Translations under genes and position numbers: made by a program
In this document: positions 1 through 28,430 of the stretch, in pieces
Numbering within the stretch: position 1 is the stretch's first letter
Layout of the letters: each line of letters starts with the position of its first letter
Notes under the pieces: generated by a model
Database searches by the model: none
Seen by the model: the letters and a program-made list of their open reading frames with translations, nothing else
Told to the model about the DNA's origin: nothing
Origin: Antennarius striatus
Lineage: Eukaryota; Chordata; Actinopteri; Lophiiformes; Antennariidae
Reading direction: 5' to 3'
Assembly: GCF_040054535.1 (NCBI RefSeq)
Contig: NC_090778.1
Coordinates: forward strand, 15,536,501 to 15,600,500
Length of the DNA: 64,000 nucleotides

Positions 1-517
1 TATTTTTGATTGAAACCCATTAAGTATGAATCAGTCAAGGCAATGTAGCAAATGTATGAGAACAGCAGCACCTGTACAACATCATACAAACACAGAGGCT
101 AACTATGTAGCGACCTGAGAGGGATGACCTGCAACACCTTTTTCTCATTGATCGGTCTCACACCAAAGAAGAGCAACACAGGTTTTACTGCAGAACCCAC
201 GGGATCCACAGCTGATTTGATCACTAATGATTGTAAAAAACAAAAAAAGAAAAAGGACTAAAAGAGCCTAGAATAATACAAACACACAGCGCCAGCTCTG
301 AGAACAAAATCATCATTCAAGCAAGTATGAAGTAAAAAAAAACCCACAGAGATTATCATTACTATTAACAATTTAATACAGATATCACAATAAAGTCTTT
401 TTTTTTTACATTCTGTTTTTACCACCTCAATTTGTTATAAAAATAAAACTGGTATTTTGATTGTAGAACATCATCAGCACCTTGGTATCAAAGCTCCCTT
501 GGTCTTGAAAGCTGTGT

Positions 518-556
<39 letters not shown>

Positions 557-694
557 GTGTGTGTGTGTGTGTGCGCTCATGTGTGTAAACTAAATTATGC
601 TTGTTTATGCACGCTATCCTTAATCGCCAGAATTAATTAATACTTTTCTTTCAATTACAAAAATGTCTCTGTATTCATAATCACTATTTTTGCT
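1..694. other. Intergenic sequence, no gene seen
   Basis: AT-rich spacer beyond adamts12 with A/T runs and a TG microsatellite at about 511-573. No exon-like or RNA-gene structure recognised. Confidence 0.5.
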
Positions 695-916
695 TTTTCT
701 TTTATTATATTATCTAAAGGCATTTATTTTTTCACTGACAAAGGGCCTACCTAACTAAAACAAAATAAAAAAGATAATCCACCCAGATTTTTTTGTGCAG
801 ATTAAAATGAATCATTTGACTGCTTTGGATTGGATATGTCAATCTTGTGTGGTTTCATGCATGAGGATGCATTTAGTGTTTAGTGACTGTAGTTGGATGT
901 GCTTGTTTGACACCAG
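695..916 (-). terminator. adamts12 3'UTR with candidate poly(A) signals
   Basis: Downstream of the TAG stop at 919-917 on the minus strand. AATAAA hexamers on that strand lie at 728-723 and 706-701, about 190-215 nt past the stop, so the transcript could end near 680. This is motif evidence only. Confidence 0.4.
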
Positions 917-18437
<17,521 letters not shown>

Positions 18438-18758
18438 ATTTCATGTAAGCAAAACGGGAAGAGCTGCGGAGGAGCTGCGGGTGCTGCGTGGTGTTCGGGG
18501 CGGCCGCTCGGATGGTGCGCTGCGGCTGTGTGTCATGTCATGTCCGCGGCAGGAGAAACACGCACGGCTGTCAGCCAAATCATGGTTTAAAGAGGGAGAC
18601 AGCTCCAGCTCTACGGAGGAATGAGGGGAGGAGTGTTGTTCGGCCGCCCAGTGTCTGCTTTCCTAGCGTGGATCGCAGCTGCAGGGGGGAAGGAGCTTCA
18701 CAGATTGGAGTAAACCCACGTCCTGTGTCGAGACTTGTCATCAGCGCGCCATCACGAG
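18438..18758. promoter_or_regulatory. Probable shared promoter of adamts12 and gpat3
   Basis: The adamts12 start codon (18437, minus) and the probable first gpat3 exon (ending at a GTGAGT donor after 18788, plus) are head to head. Between them is a GC-rich, CpG-rich stretch (about 18460-18700) without a clear TATA box, as expected for a bidirectional housekeeping-type promoter. Transcription starts are inferred. Confidence 0.5.
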
Positions 18759-18788
18759 ATGGAGCACCTCTACCCACAGCCTGAGCAG
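18759..18788 (+). other. gpat3: Probable gpat3 upstream exon (end of exon 1), with an ATG
   Basis: ATG at 18759 begins ten codons ([10 protein letters not shown]) that run straight into a strong donor (CAG|GTGAGT at 18788/18789). The exon presumably starts earlier, in the GC-rich stretch. It may be 5'UTR, or it may begin an extended protein (see finding). Confidence 0.45.
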
Positions 18789-18899
18789 GTGAGTGGGTCC
18801 CACAGCGTCCTGTTAATAGTAATACCACCAATACTAACTTTATTTACACAGTTAATTATACTATGTTACGTAGCTTCTCAAAAAAGTGGTTTTAATGTG

Positions 18900-18900
<1 letters not shown>

Positions 18901-18984
<84 letters not shown>

Positions 18985-19124
18985 CATCCATCCATCCATC
19001 CATCCATCCATCCATCCATCCATCCATCCATCCATCCATCCATCCATCCATCCATCCATCCATCCATCCATCCATCCATCCATCCATCCATCCATCCATC
19101 CATCCATCCATCCATCCATCCATC
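18901..19124. repeat. Compound (TATC)n-(CATC)n tetranucleotide microsatellite
   Basis: About 20 TATC units (18901-18984) change sharply to about 35 CATC units (18985-19124), in gpat3 intron 1. The clean switch suggests one point mutation that then spread by slippage. Confidence 0.98.
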
Positions 19125-19658
19125 TAATCTAATCTAATTACTAGTGAGTACCAGTTCCTCACAGACATCCAGTCTGACTCATGGACCACCCTGGACTGTT
19201 CTCTGAAGTCTTCCCAGTGGAATCAGCAGGCCGCATCAGCAGTGAGCTTGAGTCAAGGCTTTTAAGATTAAAAGGCATCAACTTTAGACACACAAACCCA
19301 GTCCTAAAGGAGCTTCCACGCCCTCACACCCTCACGGTAGGGCAAATGCTGGTTGGGTTTAATATGGTTCTGAAAATGCAGGGCTGGGCAGTATGCTCGA
19401 TTCACACACAGCTTTATGATCATACATTTCTGGTTGAACAATTATATGTTCCTTAGTATTACTGCTGTGATCTTTTCTACATCTTTGCTCAGTATCCAGA
19501 TTGCGGTTCAGAAAGCTCTCTGGATTTGTTTCGGTCCCAGAATGAATCACCCTCTTAGCAATCCCACAGCAATAACCCAAACTGACCCCCTGAAGTCCCC
19601 TGTTACAGTAATGTGCAACAGACTGTGAATAGCCTGAGCCTAGAAAATAATGAGCACC

Positions 19659-19825
<167 letters not shown>

Positions 19826-19997
19826 ACACAGGAAGATTGGCCACCATCTTTACTTCTGATAGATGCACATGAATAAGAGAAACTAAAAATTGTTCAGACT
19901 TTCAGTCTGATGATTATTAATTTCTCTGTGTGTAAATTGTTTGTTTTTGATCAAAAAACATCTGATCTTAAAACTCCTGTCATAGGTACCATTCATT

Positions 19998-20110
19998 TTT
20001 TGGCAGGATTACACAAAAACTATTAGATAGATTTTCCCGAAACTTGATGGGAGGGTGGGTCAGATGAAAGGGAGATTCTGAATGCTTGAATTCCTGATTT
20101 ATATAGTTTT
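19998..20110 (+). repeat. Probable fragment of a common fish dispersed repeat
   Basis: Contains words (ACACAAAAACTATTAGATAG ... TTTCCCGAAACTTGATGGGA) typical of a dispersed fish repeat. I recognise the wording from memory only; boundaries are unclear. Confidence 0.35.
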
Positions 20111-20694
20111 TTTATCTAAAAAAATCTTCATTGTTATTGTGGAACTCCAATGTTAAATTGGCAGAGTATGGATTTTCCTCACCTTTTTTCCCATCACAAA
20201 AAAAGACTTCAATGAAATTTTTGTTGGTCATACATACACACATACAACACTTGATGAATTTCCATGAAACTTTCTGAGGTGTGTGTGTGTGTGTGTGTGT
20301 GTGCGTGCGTGCGTGTGATTAGGGTTGATTAGGGTTACAAATTGATTTATGAATGTTTTATTTTGCTATATTTTATCACAATCTTACAGTTTTCCACAAT
20401 ATCTTCAAAAGTGCAGCTGTCATGTGGATGATACAATGGAGAATAAAACTTTAAGCCATGCTTCCGTGTGTAAATTTCCCACCAAAATGAAAAGTTGTTT
20501 CATCATTGAATAGTTTCTAAATTATCATGGATAATCCCAGAATAGGAACTGACCTACTGCATCCCAACAGTCTCAGCAGTAATAATAGGCACTTATAATG
20601 ACCACAGTAAATCTACATGGAATGTTTCTATTGGGATTAAACTTTTGAGTTCCATTTTAACCCTGTGGATTTGTTTCTTCCCTTCTGTCCACAG

Positions 20695-20810
20695 GGGGTC
20701 GCTGTTGAGGGCTGTTCCGTGAACTTTGGTCTGCAATGGGCGTGTTATGCTCTTTGCACTCAGTCCTTGAGTTACTCCTGCAAGAAAAGGCATGGGATCA
20801 AGTTTAACAG
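20695..20810 (+). other. gpat3: Probable gpat3 upstream exon 2
   Basis: 116 nt between a good acceptor (TCTGTCCACAG) and a strong donor (AACAG|GTAAGA). It is open in the phase that joins the ATG at 18759 to the main gpat3 frame. It may be 5'UTR. Confidence 0.5.
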
Positions 20811-21208
20811 GTAAGAAGAGTTCGTGTAACTCGGTTAAAAAGGCTGTTTGTGATTGTAGAATGTGGAAACAGTTTAGTTTTTACCCAGTACTGAAGTGTA
20901 AAATATGTGAGTGGTGTTATATTTGTTATTTGAGGACTTGATGGTATTGTTTAAGATACATGCGATAAAGACAGTCACTATGTCTGTACATGCAATCTAT
21001 CGGCTTGTTTCTGGTAAGTGTGTCGTGAACAGATGTGCTTTTGTTCTTGATGGATTGTAGAGATTTTGCTCCCCCTGTCATTGTTAATAATCATGTGCTG
21101 ATGTCATTGTTTGACATGAAAGAAAATGACAGGAAGTCAACATTTCCCCACATGCAGGACTACGCCACACCTGAGCCACAGCGCTGCTGTCGAACATCTC
21201 AGGTGGAG

Positions 21209-24200
21209 ATGGAGGATTTCTGGGCGGGGGTGCTTTGGACACTCAGGATATGGCTGTACCTCATTGTCAGCCTCATCATGATTCCAGCCATGTTTGGTTT
21301 CTCACTAGGCATTTCTGAGACCTACATGACCATTCTGGTCAAGACGTTAGAGGTACTATTGTTTTTGTGTTATGTATCTTATATGTGTGGCTACGAATGC
21401 TGGATATGACTGTCCTGTTCTTTTGCAGTGGGCCACGCTCAAGCTGCAGACAGCAGTTACAGATGAAGGAACATTCAAAGCCTCCCCATCTAATGGTAAG
21501 CAGGAAACTATGCATATGTTTATTGATAAATGGTTAGAGAGGATTTAGTGAGGGAACTATTAAGAAACATTGCTGTCATATCCTCTATTTTGAAAGACTG
21601 GGTTTTAGGTCAAGTCTGAGCATGTTGCAACGCCCTGCTTTGGGAGGGTGATTGATTCAGCTGTGCAGTTGTGGCAGCACAGTCAAGTTGGATGACAAGT
21701 TTCAGTCCTTTTATTTCAAGACTGCAGGACTGCCTGCATCCTAATGCAAAGTTCAAAGTGTGTCAATGTTATATTGTTCAATGTGAATGATGAATGCAAG
21801 AAATGAAAGTGCTTAACAAACAGAAATTCAGCAGACACTGATATGAAAATTGGACAGGATATTGAGTCCAGGATGGGTTGCTCAAAGTTGTGGACTTTGT
21901 TCACTGCATTAAGAGATAATGAGGAGGCTGAGTTGAGGTCAACTAACCGCTCTGAGACATGTTGGTGGATAGTGTTCGATTCCAAGCAGTGCAACCTTCA
22001 TAATGTCTGTCTACTCCGTGTACAACTCAGGTCATATTTTAGTTGGATTATTGACACATTTTTACTGGAAAAAATTTGTTTTCTTGGAAACTCCCTGCTG
22101 CATTTAAGAAGATTAACACCCAGCATAAAAAATGTAGGGAGATCCACTACAAATAAGATTAAAATTCTCATTAGTGTGTCATCGTCTGCAAGATCTGACA
22201 GAGGGGGCTGTGTGTTCCCCAGCTAACAGAGGTTCTAAATACTGCCTTGAGATATACGTAACTCTTAATTGATATTCATCACAGATCTATTGCGTTGGTT
22301 CTGCTTAAAATAAGGTTGAAACTTTATTCCCCAGTAGGGAAATTCTTTTTACGCTCTAGTCTATATTACACTTATATAGGTCAGACCACACACAGACAAA
22401 GGGCCTATAGAGATTCAACTGTGGCGAGAGATGGAGTGATGAGTGACGGTTTTGGGTGTCTGGTTCATTGCTCAAGGGCACCTTGGAGTTGAAATAGATC
22501 ATTTTATCTTTAAATTTATGTATTTTTGTAATTAGTTTTAAGTGCAAAATGTAATGTGTTTCTGCAAAACACTTCTTCATGACATTTGATTTCCTTTCTT
22601 CTGTTGACTCTGTTAGCAGTATAAGTATAATCACAGTGCACATACCGTTCCTCCACCAGCACTTTTTTCAGTAACACAAGTAGATCAACGGGAAGGTATT
22701 TGTAATGATTAAAAAAAAAGTTATAAACAAATTATTCTAATGAAAATAGAGCAGTTCACATGATAACACTAACACTGTACATTTATACACAAAGATCGAA
22801 GAACGTGTTGAAAAATAGCCTTTTAAATTATAATATTCCTAACGTATGTACAGTTTAACATTAGTGACATCACATTAGTCAGCTCTGCCTCACACCACAT
22901 TAAGTGATGCCACCTGAATCCTTGAAACCTATAACAAACATCAGTAAATTGCTGTCATTTATTTGAGATTGTCCCTTACAGATTATAATCTCTGAGGTCC
23001 TGACTATGATCAGGATATGGATCCTATTGCACATAGTGTTGGAACATCATGAGTTTTACATGCTAATTTTACTTTGATTGGTGATTTTTTTTCTACTTTT
23101 CATGATGTTTGGTAAAATATGCGGAAAAAAAGGCCTTATGTGATTTGAAAGTGAACAAGTGATCTGTCATCTCGAGCCGTCAGATCTGCATCGAATCTGA
23201 TCAGCTGTTCGTAGGCCTGATATCTACTTATACTGTACTTAAAAGTAGATGAAAATTAATTGACAGCTTTTTACAACACCTTGCAGACACACTGATAAAT
23301 ATGGATGATTCCTTAACTATTCCAACCATCATTTAGTAAAGATAACATCAGTTTAAATCTGAATTTATTATCCACAACTGATAATGATTCTTATCATATG
23401 ATCGACTCTGACTGTGTGTGTGTGTGTGTGTGCGTGTGCGTGTGTGTTTGTGTGTATATGTTAGGTCTCATCAAGAGGGAAGATGGCTCTATGGAGAAAG
23501 AGTTTGAGGAACTTAGACGAAGTCGCCCCAAACCACGACTGGGCGGTGATTTTACACTTAGTGATTGTTTCTATTTCTCCCGGAGAGGAATTGAAAGTAT
23601 TGTAGAAGACGAGGTATATATTCAATGCAAATTTTAAATTATTGTTTTTTCTGTTTAGATTTCATTGCGAGCCTGACCTTTTACATCAGTGTTTCTTTAC
23701 TTTAGGTGACTCAGCGATTTACGTCAGAGGAACTGGTGTCCTGGAACTTGCTGACTCGCACCAACAACGACTTCCATTATATCAGTCTGAAGCTGACTCT
23801 GGTCTATGGCCTTGGAATCTTTGTGAGATACTGCATCCTCGCCCCCCTCAGGTACATAGATTGCAGTGTTGACCTCCAGGCTGGACATGTGTCAGTATGC
23901 AGTGGGTGGGGGTTTACAATTATATATCTACTATTGTAAATATACTGAACCCAAGTGCTCCATTTTCTCCAGGTTAACATTGGCCTTAATTGGTCTTACC
24001 TGGTTGGTCATCGGCACATCTGCAGTTGGATTACTGCCAAATTGGAGGTGATTGTGAAGAATAACCGACCCATTTATAATCCCACAGAAATGGTTCCCTC
24101 TCCATTAGCTTCATATGTCTGCTCATTTGTGTTTTTAGGATTAAATTATGGCTCAGTGAGTGGGTCCATGTGATTTGCTACAGGATCTGTGCTCGAGGGC

Positions 24201-26592
24201 TCTCAGCCACCATCCGCTATCATAACCGGTACGATTGCCTCCACTTCATCCAAAGGAGTGAAATGTTGTCCAGATCACGTCAAAAATATATGGTTTGTGA
24301 ACATGCTCTGGACATGTTTATTTGACTCAGAATGAAAGCTGGATATTTTACCAGTTAGAATAACCTGGAGCAGGTTGTCCAAGTACAGCTGAATCATCCC
24401 CAGAAAAGACTGGAAGAACAGGTCCTCGAAAAGAAAGAACCCATGTTACCCTTGAATCTTCAAAAGACCAATCAGAGGCAGCTTCTTTGTAATCAAAAAA
24501 GAAAAGGTGCTACGTGGCAGAAAATGTGAGCACCATGCAGAAGATATAAAATCCATATAAAAACCTCAACCCAACATAAATCTTGATTTCTGACATGAAA
24601 TGTGAGCTCGTAGAAGATATTCCAGATGTCTGTAAATTTAGAATTTTTTACATGATCTGAGCAACATTCTGCTGACTAGAAAATGAAGCTTTCTAATGAA
24701 GACACCGTCTAACTTCTGAAGCTGACCTCATGCCTTCCCCTCACAACAACAGGGAAAATAGACCCAGAAAAGGAGGAATCTGTGTCGCCAATCACACCTC
24801 TCCTATAGATATTGTGATTCTCTGCAATGACGGGTGTTATGCTATGGTATAGAGGCAGCTTTTTCTATTTTTCATTTCTACATTCATAGACATGCTTAAT
24901 TGAGATGCTCTGCCATTATAATCTTGATGTGTCTGTCAGGTGGGCCAGGTTCACGGAGGCTTGATGGGAATCGTTCAGAGAGCAATGGTGAGGTCCTGCC
25001 CTCACGTTTGGTTTGAGAGAGCAGAGATGAAAGATCGCCATCTAGTGACCAAAAGGTCAGCTCTCTACTTTTTACCTCCAGCACTGTTCAAGTCTGTCCC
25101 AGCTTGTCTTTGCATGTCTTTTGAGCCTGTACTTTATCACTGTAGCTAAACTGGGAGAGCAGTTGGCATTTTCCTGGCAGTGAGGTCTACCACAGTTTCT
25201 GTTTCTTGTTCTTCAAACAAGAACCAATGTGTCTTGTAAAGCTGCTGCTAAACAGTAACTCAGTTTAGATTCCAGCATTTCATAATATCACATTTTCACT
25301 CCAGATATCAGTTCCAGATGTTTGATATATTTACTCAAATATGAGAGGGTAAAAAACTCTTCAAAGGTCCAATATGTAGATATTTCTACTGCCAGGAAAT
25401 GGTTTTCATTACCCTTTGTGTTGCGTCCAGGTTGACGGATCATGTGAATGACAAGACAAAGCTTCCTATATTAATTTTTCCAGAGGGTAAGTGTGACCAT
25501 GTCTAGAGATAGTTACTTTATCCACACCAGTTTTGTGTTTTAGAGCTGAGCGTCTGATGGGTTGTGACCCCTGAGTGGAAACAGATGACCTGTTGCTTCA
25601 TGTGGGATCAGACAGAACCAGAAGAGTTCTGTCCCTTTCAGCTTTTTTCATGTGTGGTTTCCACAGGTACCTGTGTTAATAATACGTCTGTGATGATGTT
25701 TAAAAAGGGAAGCTTTGAAATCGGAGCAACAATATACCCAGTAGCCATTAAGGTGTGTCTGCCATTCAGGCTCAATCATTCAGATTTTTTTTTCCTGCAT
25801 CCTTATATTAAAGTGCACATCTGCGTGCTTTCTTAGTATGACCCAAAGTTTGGAGATGCTTTCTGGAACAGCTCTAAGTACAGTATGGTCAGTTACCTGC
25901 TGAGGATGATGACCAGTTGGGCCCTGGTGTGTAACGTCTGGTACCTCCCAGCCATGCACCAACAGGTGTGTATAACGTGTAAACACATGCTTGCATAAAG
26001 CTCACAGATGCTACCCCCACCTTTCAGGTATGCTGTTTTCACGGTAACCTGAATGTTTTTATTCAACGGCAGAAGGGAGAAGATGCTGTCCAATTCGCCA
26101 ACAGGGTGAAATCGGCCATTGCTCATCAGGGAGGGCTGGTAGATCTGCAGTGGTAAGACTCAGCATTGCTGCTTCCTTCGATTGATGGTGATTAGATTAG
26201 ATAGACCTTTATTAGTCCCACAGTGGAGAAATTTGCAGGATTGATGGTTATTTCTTTGAATATGAAGATTTTCTTCTAATTTTAACTGGAAAACTTTTTT
26301 TTATCTCCTCAAAGTTGTTAAACTGTGAAGGTTTCCATAGAAATTGTAACATTCTTTATTCCAGAGAAGTACATAAAGGGATTCTTAACATCCAGACACC
26401 AAAACACTTTTTAGTGTAATTACTTGACATTAAGCATCTCTGGTTAAATGATTGATACCACCCTCAGTTTCTCCTGTCTTTCACGGCAGGGATGGAGGCC
26501 TGAAGAGAGCAAAGGTGAAAGACTTGTTTAAAGAGCAACAACAGAAGCAGTACAGCAGCATGGTGGTGGGAGACGACAGCAACAGTGACTGA
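21209..26592 (+). CDS. gpat3: Glycerol-3-phosphate acyltransferase 3, 13 coding exons, 444 aa
   Basis: Transfers acyl-CoA to glycerol-3-phosphate at the ER membrane, the first step of triacylglycerol and phospholipid synthesis. Exons: 21209-21352, 21429-21495, 23465-23613, 23706-23851, 23973-24047, 24139-24228, 24753-24846, 24940-25055, 25431-25486, 25667-25752, 25837-25965, 26073-26152, 26490-26592; all phases join. Landmarks: an N-terminal hydrophobic segment (about 10-35), hydrophobic stretches near 135-200, acyltransferase motif I NHTSPID (H238, D243), motif III FPEGTCVNNTS (about 310-320), and the tail VVGDDSNSD. The sequence follows GPAT3 closely (human 434 aa); GPAT4 (AGPAT6) is the nearest alternative. 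The ATG at 21209 gives the usual GPAT3 start, but the frame is open far upstream. No AATAAA occurs between the stop and the transposon at 26775. Confidence 0.93.
22300..22495 (+). repeat. Probable LINE 3'-end fragment
   Basis: Contains 'AACTTTATTCCCCAGTAGGG', resembling the tail seen on many fish LINE/SINE copies, and a similar short tail at 26191-26238 (CTTTATTAGTCCCACAGTGG). It lies in a gpat3 intron. Confidence 0.4.
23414..23458. repeat. Short (TG)n microsatellite
   Basis: TG run just before the acceptor of the gpat3 exon at 23465; the tract forms much of that intron's polypyrimidine/TG region. Confidence 0.9.
26191..26238 (+). repeat. LINE/SINE tail fragment
   Basis: Short segment 'TTTATTAGTCCCACAGTGG' typical of fish retroposon 3' ends, in the last gpat3 intron. 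Confidence 0.45.
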
Positions 26593-26994
26593 GACGGCCA
26601 AACATCACACTGAACAATTCCCTATCTTGGGAACAAACGGATGACAAAAGGGCCTCTCTTCCAGAAACACATTGTGCTAAGTTTGAAGGATTCACTGAAA
26701 GGAAATATTGAACTTTAATATTGAGAAGCTGAGCTCTCAATTTTTTCTGCTGCAGTAATGTTGTGGTTGAATATTTAAAGGGACAGTAAAGTTAATTTTA
26801 AGTGACATATGTTATTCATCATTATGAAAAAAAGAAATTTTATATGTGGAGCATCATCTGTTTGGTCAAAAAAGCTTAGAATCTGCGCCGCAGCAGCTTC
26901 CGTATTCAGTGGTCACGTGGGCGTCATACGTCACTGGGGCTTAGCAGCCATAAGAAAGTACTATTCTAGATGCGATTGACACTATAAAAGTATC

Positions 26995-27357
26995 ATGGTT
27001 ACCTGCGCGGTGAATGGTTGTGTCAACAGAACAGCAAAAAGACGCGAAGACAAGGACCTATCCTTTAAAATACCTTCTGGGAAGCTAGGAAGGAGATGGA
27101 TAAACCGGGTCAAAATGATCAAGAATCCGAGGATCTGCCATGAGGTCTGTGTAGGTTCTCAGTTATCCAGGTCTTGGTTATCCAAAAGCTGTTTAAGTCA
27201 ATCCACTGGACGTTAGGAAAGTTCTTGAAGACGTTTCGTCTCTCGGATTAGAGATGAAATGTCTTCAAGAACTTTAACGTCCAGTGGATTGACTTAAACA
27301 GCTTTTGGATCTGCCATGAGTACTTTACCTCGGAGGATTTCCAAAGAGATATGAAGG
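26995..27357 (+). pseudogene. THAP-domain exon of Kolobok-like transposase, interrupted
   Basis: ATG at 26995 starts MVTCAVNGCVNRTAKR..., with the C-x4-C pair and later W-I-x-R of a THAP DNA-binding domain. At 27145 the frame is interrupted by a 162-bp insertion flanked by a 14-bp duplication (27131-27144 and 27307-27320). Past it the domain resumes as ICHEYFTSEDF (the C-x-H pair) and ends at a donor-like GTAAGA after 27357. No DDE-type catalytic region follows. A second, shorter copy of the first 16 codons lies inverted at 28173 downward. Confidence 0.7.
27145..27306. mobile_element. Fold-back retroposon insertion with 14-bp target duplication
   Basis: Starts with the fish repeat word GTCTGTGTAGGTTCTCAGTT, runs to a CGTTTCGTCTCT segment, then returns as a near-perfect inverted copy (arms about 27182-27244 and 27250-27308). 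The 14-bp duplication GGATCTGCCATGAG flanks it. A duplication of this length plus an internal inversion suits target-primed reverse transcription with twin priming. A related copy is at 48.44-48.58 kb. Confidence 0.75.
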
Positions 27358-27550
27358 TAAGATCGTTTTCAGACAACCCACAGTATTCTGAATTCCCAAG
27401 GTTTAGTGAATAATTAATTATTGTCTGGAGCTACTGGAGGTATTGTATAAATGTTTTTCTGATCAGATTATCATGCGATTATGGCACTCGTGAAAAATAA
27501 ACTATCAAACGTGATAGAGGAATTGATGGGGTTCGTTTCGCCTGTCGCCT

Positions 27551-27903
27551 GTTAGTCATTTTCATATTACCACCGCCACATCTGCCGCAGCAGGTCACAG
27601 GGAGCTGGAGCCTATCCCAGTGGCATAGGGCGTGAGGCGGGGGACACTCCGGGCACGACGCCAGTGCACCGCGGAGCCACACACAAAGACATAAAACAAC
27701 TCACTCACACACACTCACTCCTACGGGCAATTTGGGACCGGTCAATCAACCTGAAGCCCATGCTTTTGGAGGTGGGAGAAAGCCGGAGAACCCGGAGAGA
27801 ACCCACGCAGACACGGGGAGAACATGCGAACTCCGCACAGAGCGGGACTCGAACCCGGGTCTGCCGTGTTGTGCTAACCATTGCGCCACCGTGCCGCCCT
27901 GGC
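27551..27903 (-). mobile_element. tRNA-derived SINE, near full length
   Basis: Read on the minus strand it begins GGGCGGCACGGTGGCGCAAT with a Pol III A box (27888-27878, TGGCGCAATGG) and B box (27855-27845, GGTTCGAGTCC), then the familiar fish SINE body. An imperfect duplication (TGTTAGT.ATTT) flanks it. It is nested in the Kolobok-like element, so it is younger. Confidence 0.8.
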
Positions 27904-28430
27904 TTGTTAGTAATTTACAAAAGTTACCTCAGATCTCGGGGGGATTATCTCCTTGATTTGGTTCACTGTGTGTATGGAAAAGTTAATCGCGCTAAAGAGG
28001 CTAACCCGTCAATGGGATTGTCCATACTATGTTAGCATTGAGCTAACCACCATTTTACTGTTGGACTGTGGAATTAATAACTAGTTTAACTTTTACAGTG
28101 AATCCATTTGAAAGTCGTGCCTTTTTGCTGTTCTGTTGACACAGCCGTTCACCGCGCAGGTAACCATGATATTTTTGATGTTAATCGCGTCTAGAATTGC
28201 ATTGTTTCTTATGGCTGTTAAGCTGTGTTTGGCCCCAGTGACGTATGACGCCCACGTGACCACTGAATGCAGAAGCTGCTGTGGCACAGATTTTAAGCTT
28301 TTTTGACAAAACGGATGATGCTACACATATCAAATTTATTTTTTTCTTCCATTTCTCATAATGATGAATAACATGTCACTTAAAATTAACTTTACTGTCC
28401 CTTTAAGGTGAATTGTGTAGGATGTTATGG

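Larger units (their letters stand above)
26775..28406. mobile_element. Kolobok/T2-like DNA transposon, non-autonomous, with THAP coding remnants
   Basis: Ends are TTAAAGGGACAG at 26775 and its inverse finishing at 28406, bounded by TTAA, the target duplication of Kolobok. T2/Kolobok elements of frogs and fish start TTAAAGGRR. The arms are long, about 275-280 bp each, and highly similar. A THAP-type zinc-finger start codon lies inside each arm (plus at 26995, minus at 28173). The core is too short for a full transposase and holds two later insertions: a fold-back retroposon at 27145-27306 and a SINE at about 27551-27903. piggyBac also duplicates TTAA, but the ends and the THAP domain favour Kolobok. 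Confidence 0.8.

Noticed and set aside
27664..28035. 123-codon plus-strand frame
   Set aside because: It crosses the border of a SINE inserted in antisense and the Kolobok-like core; no domain.
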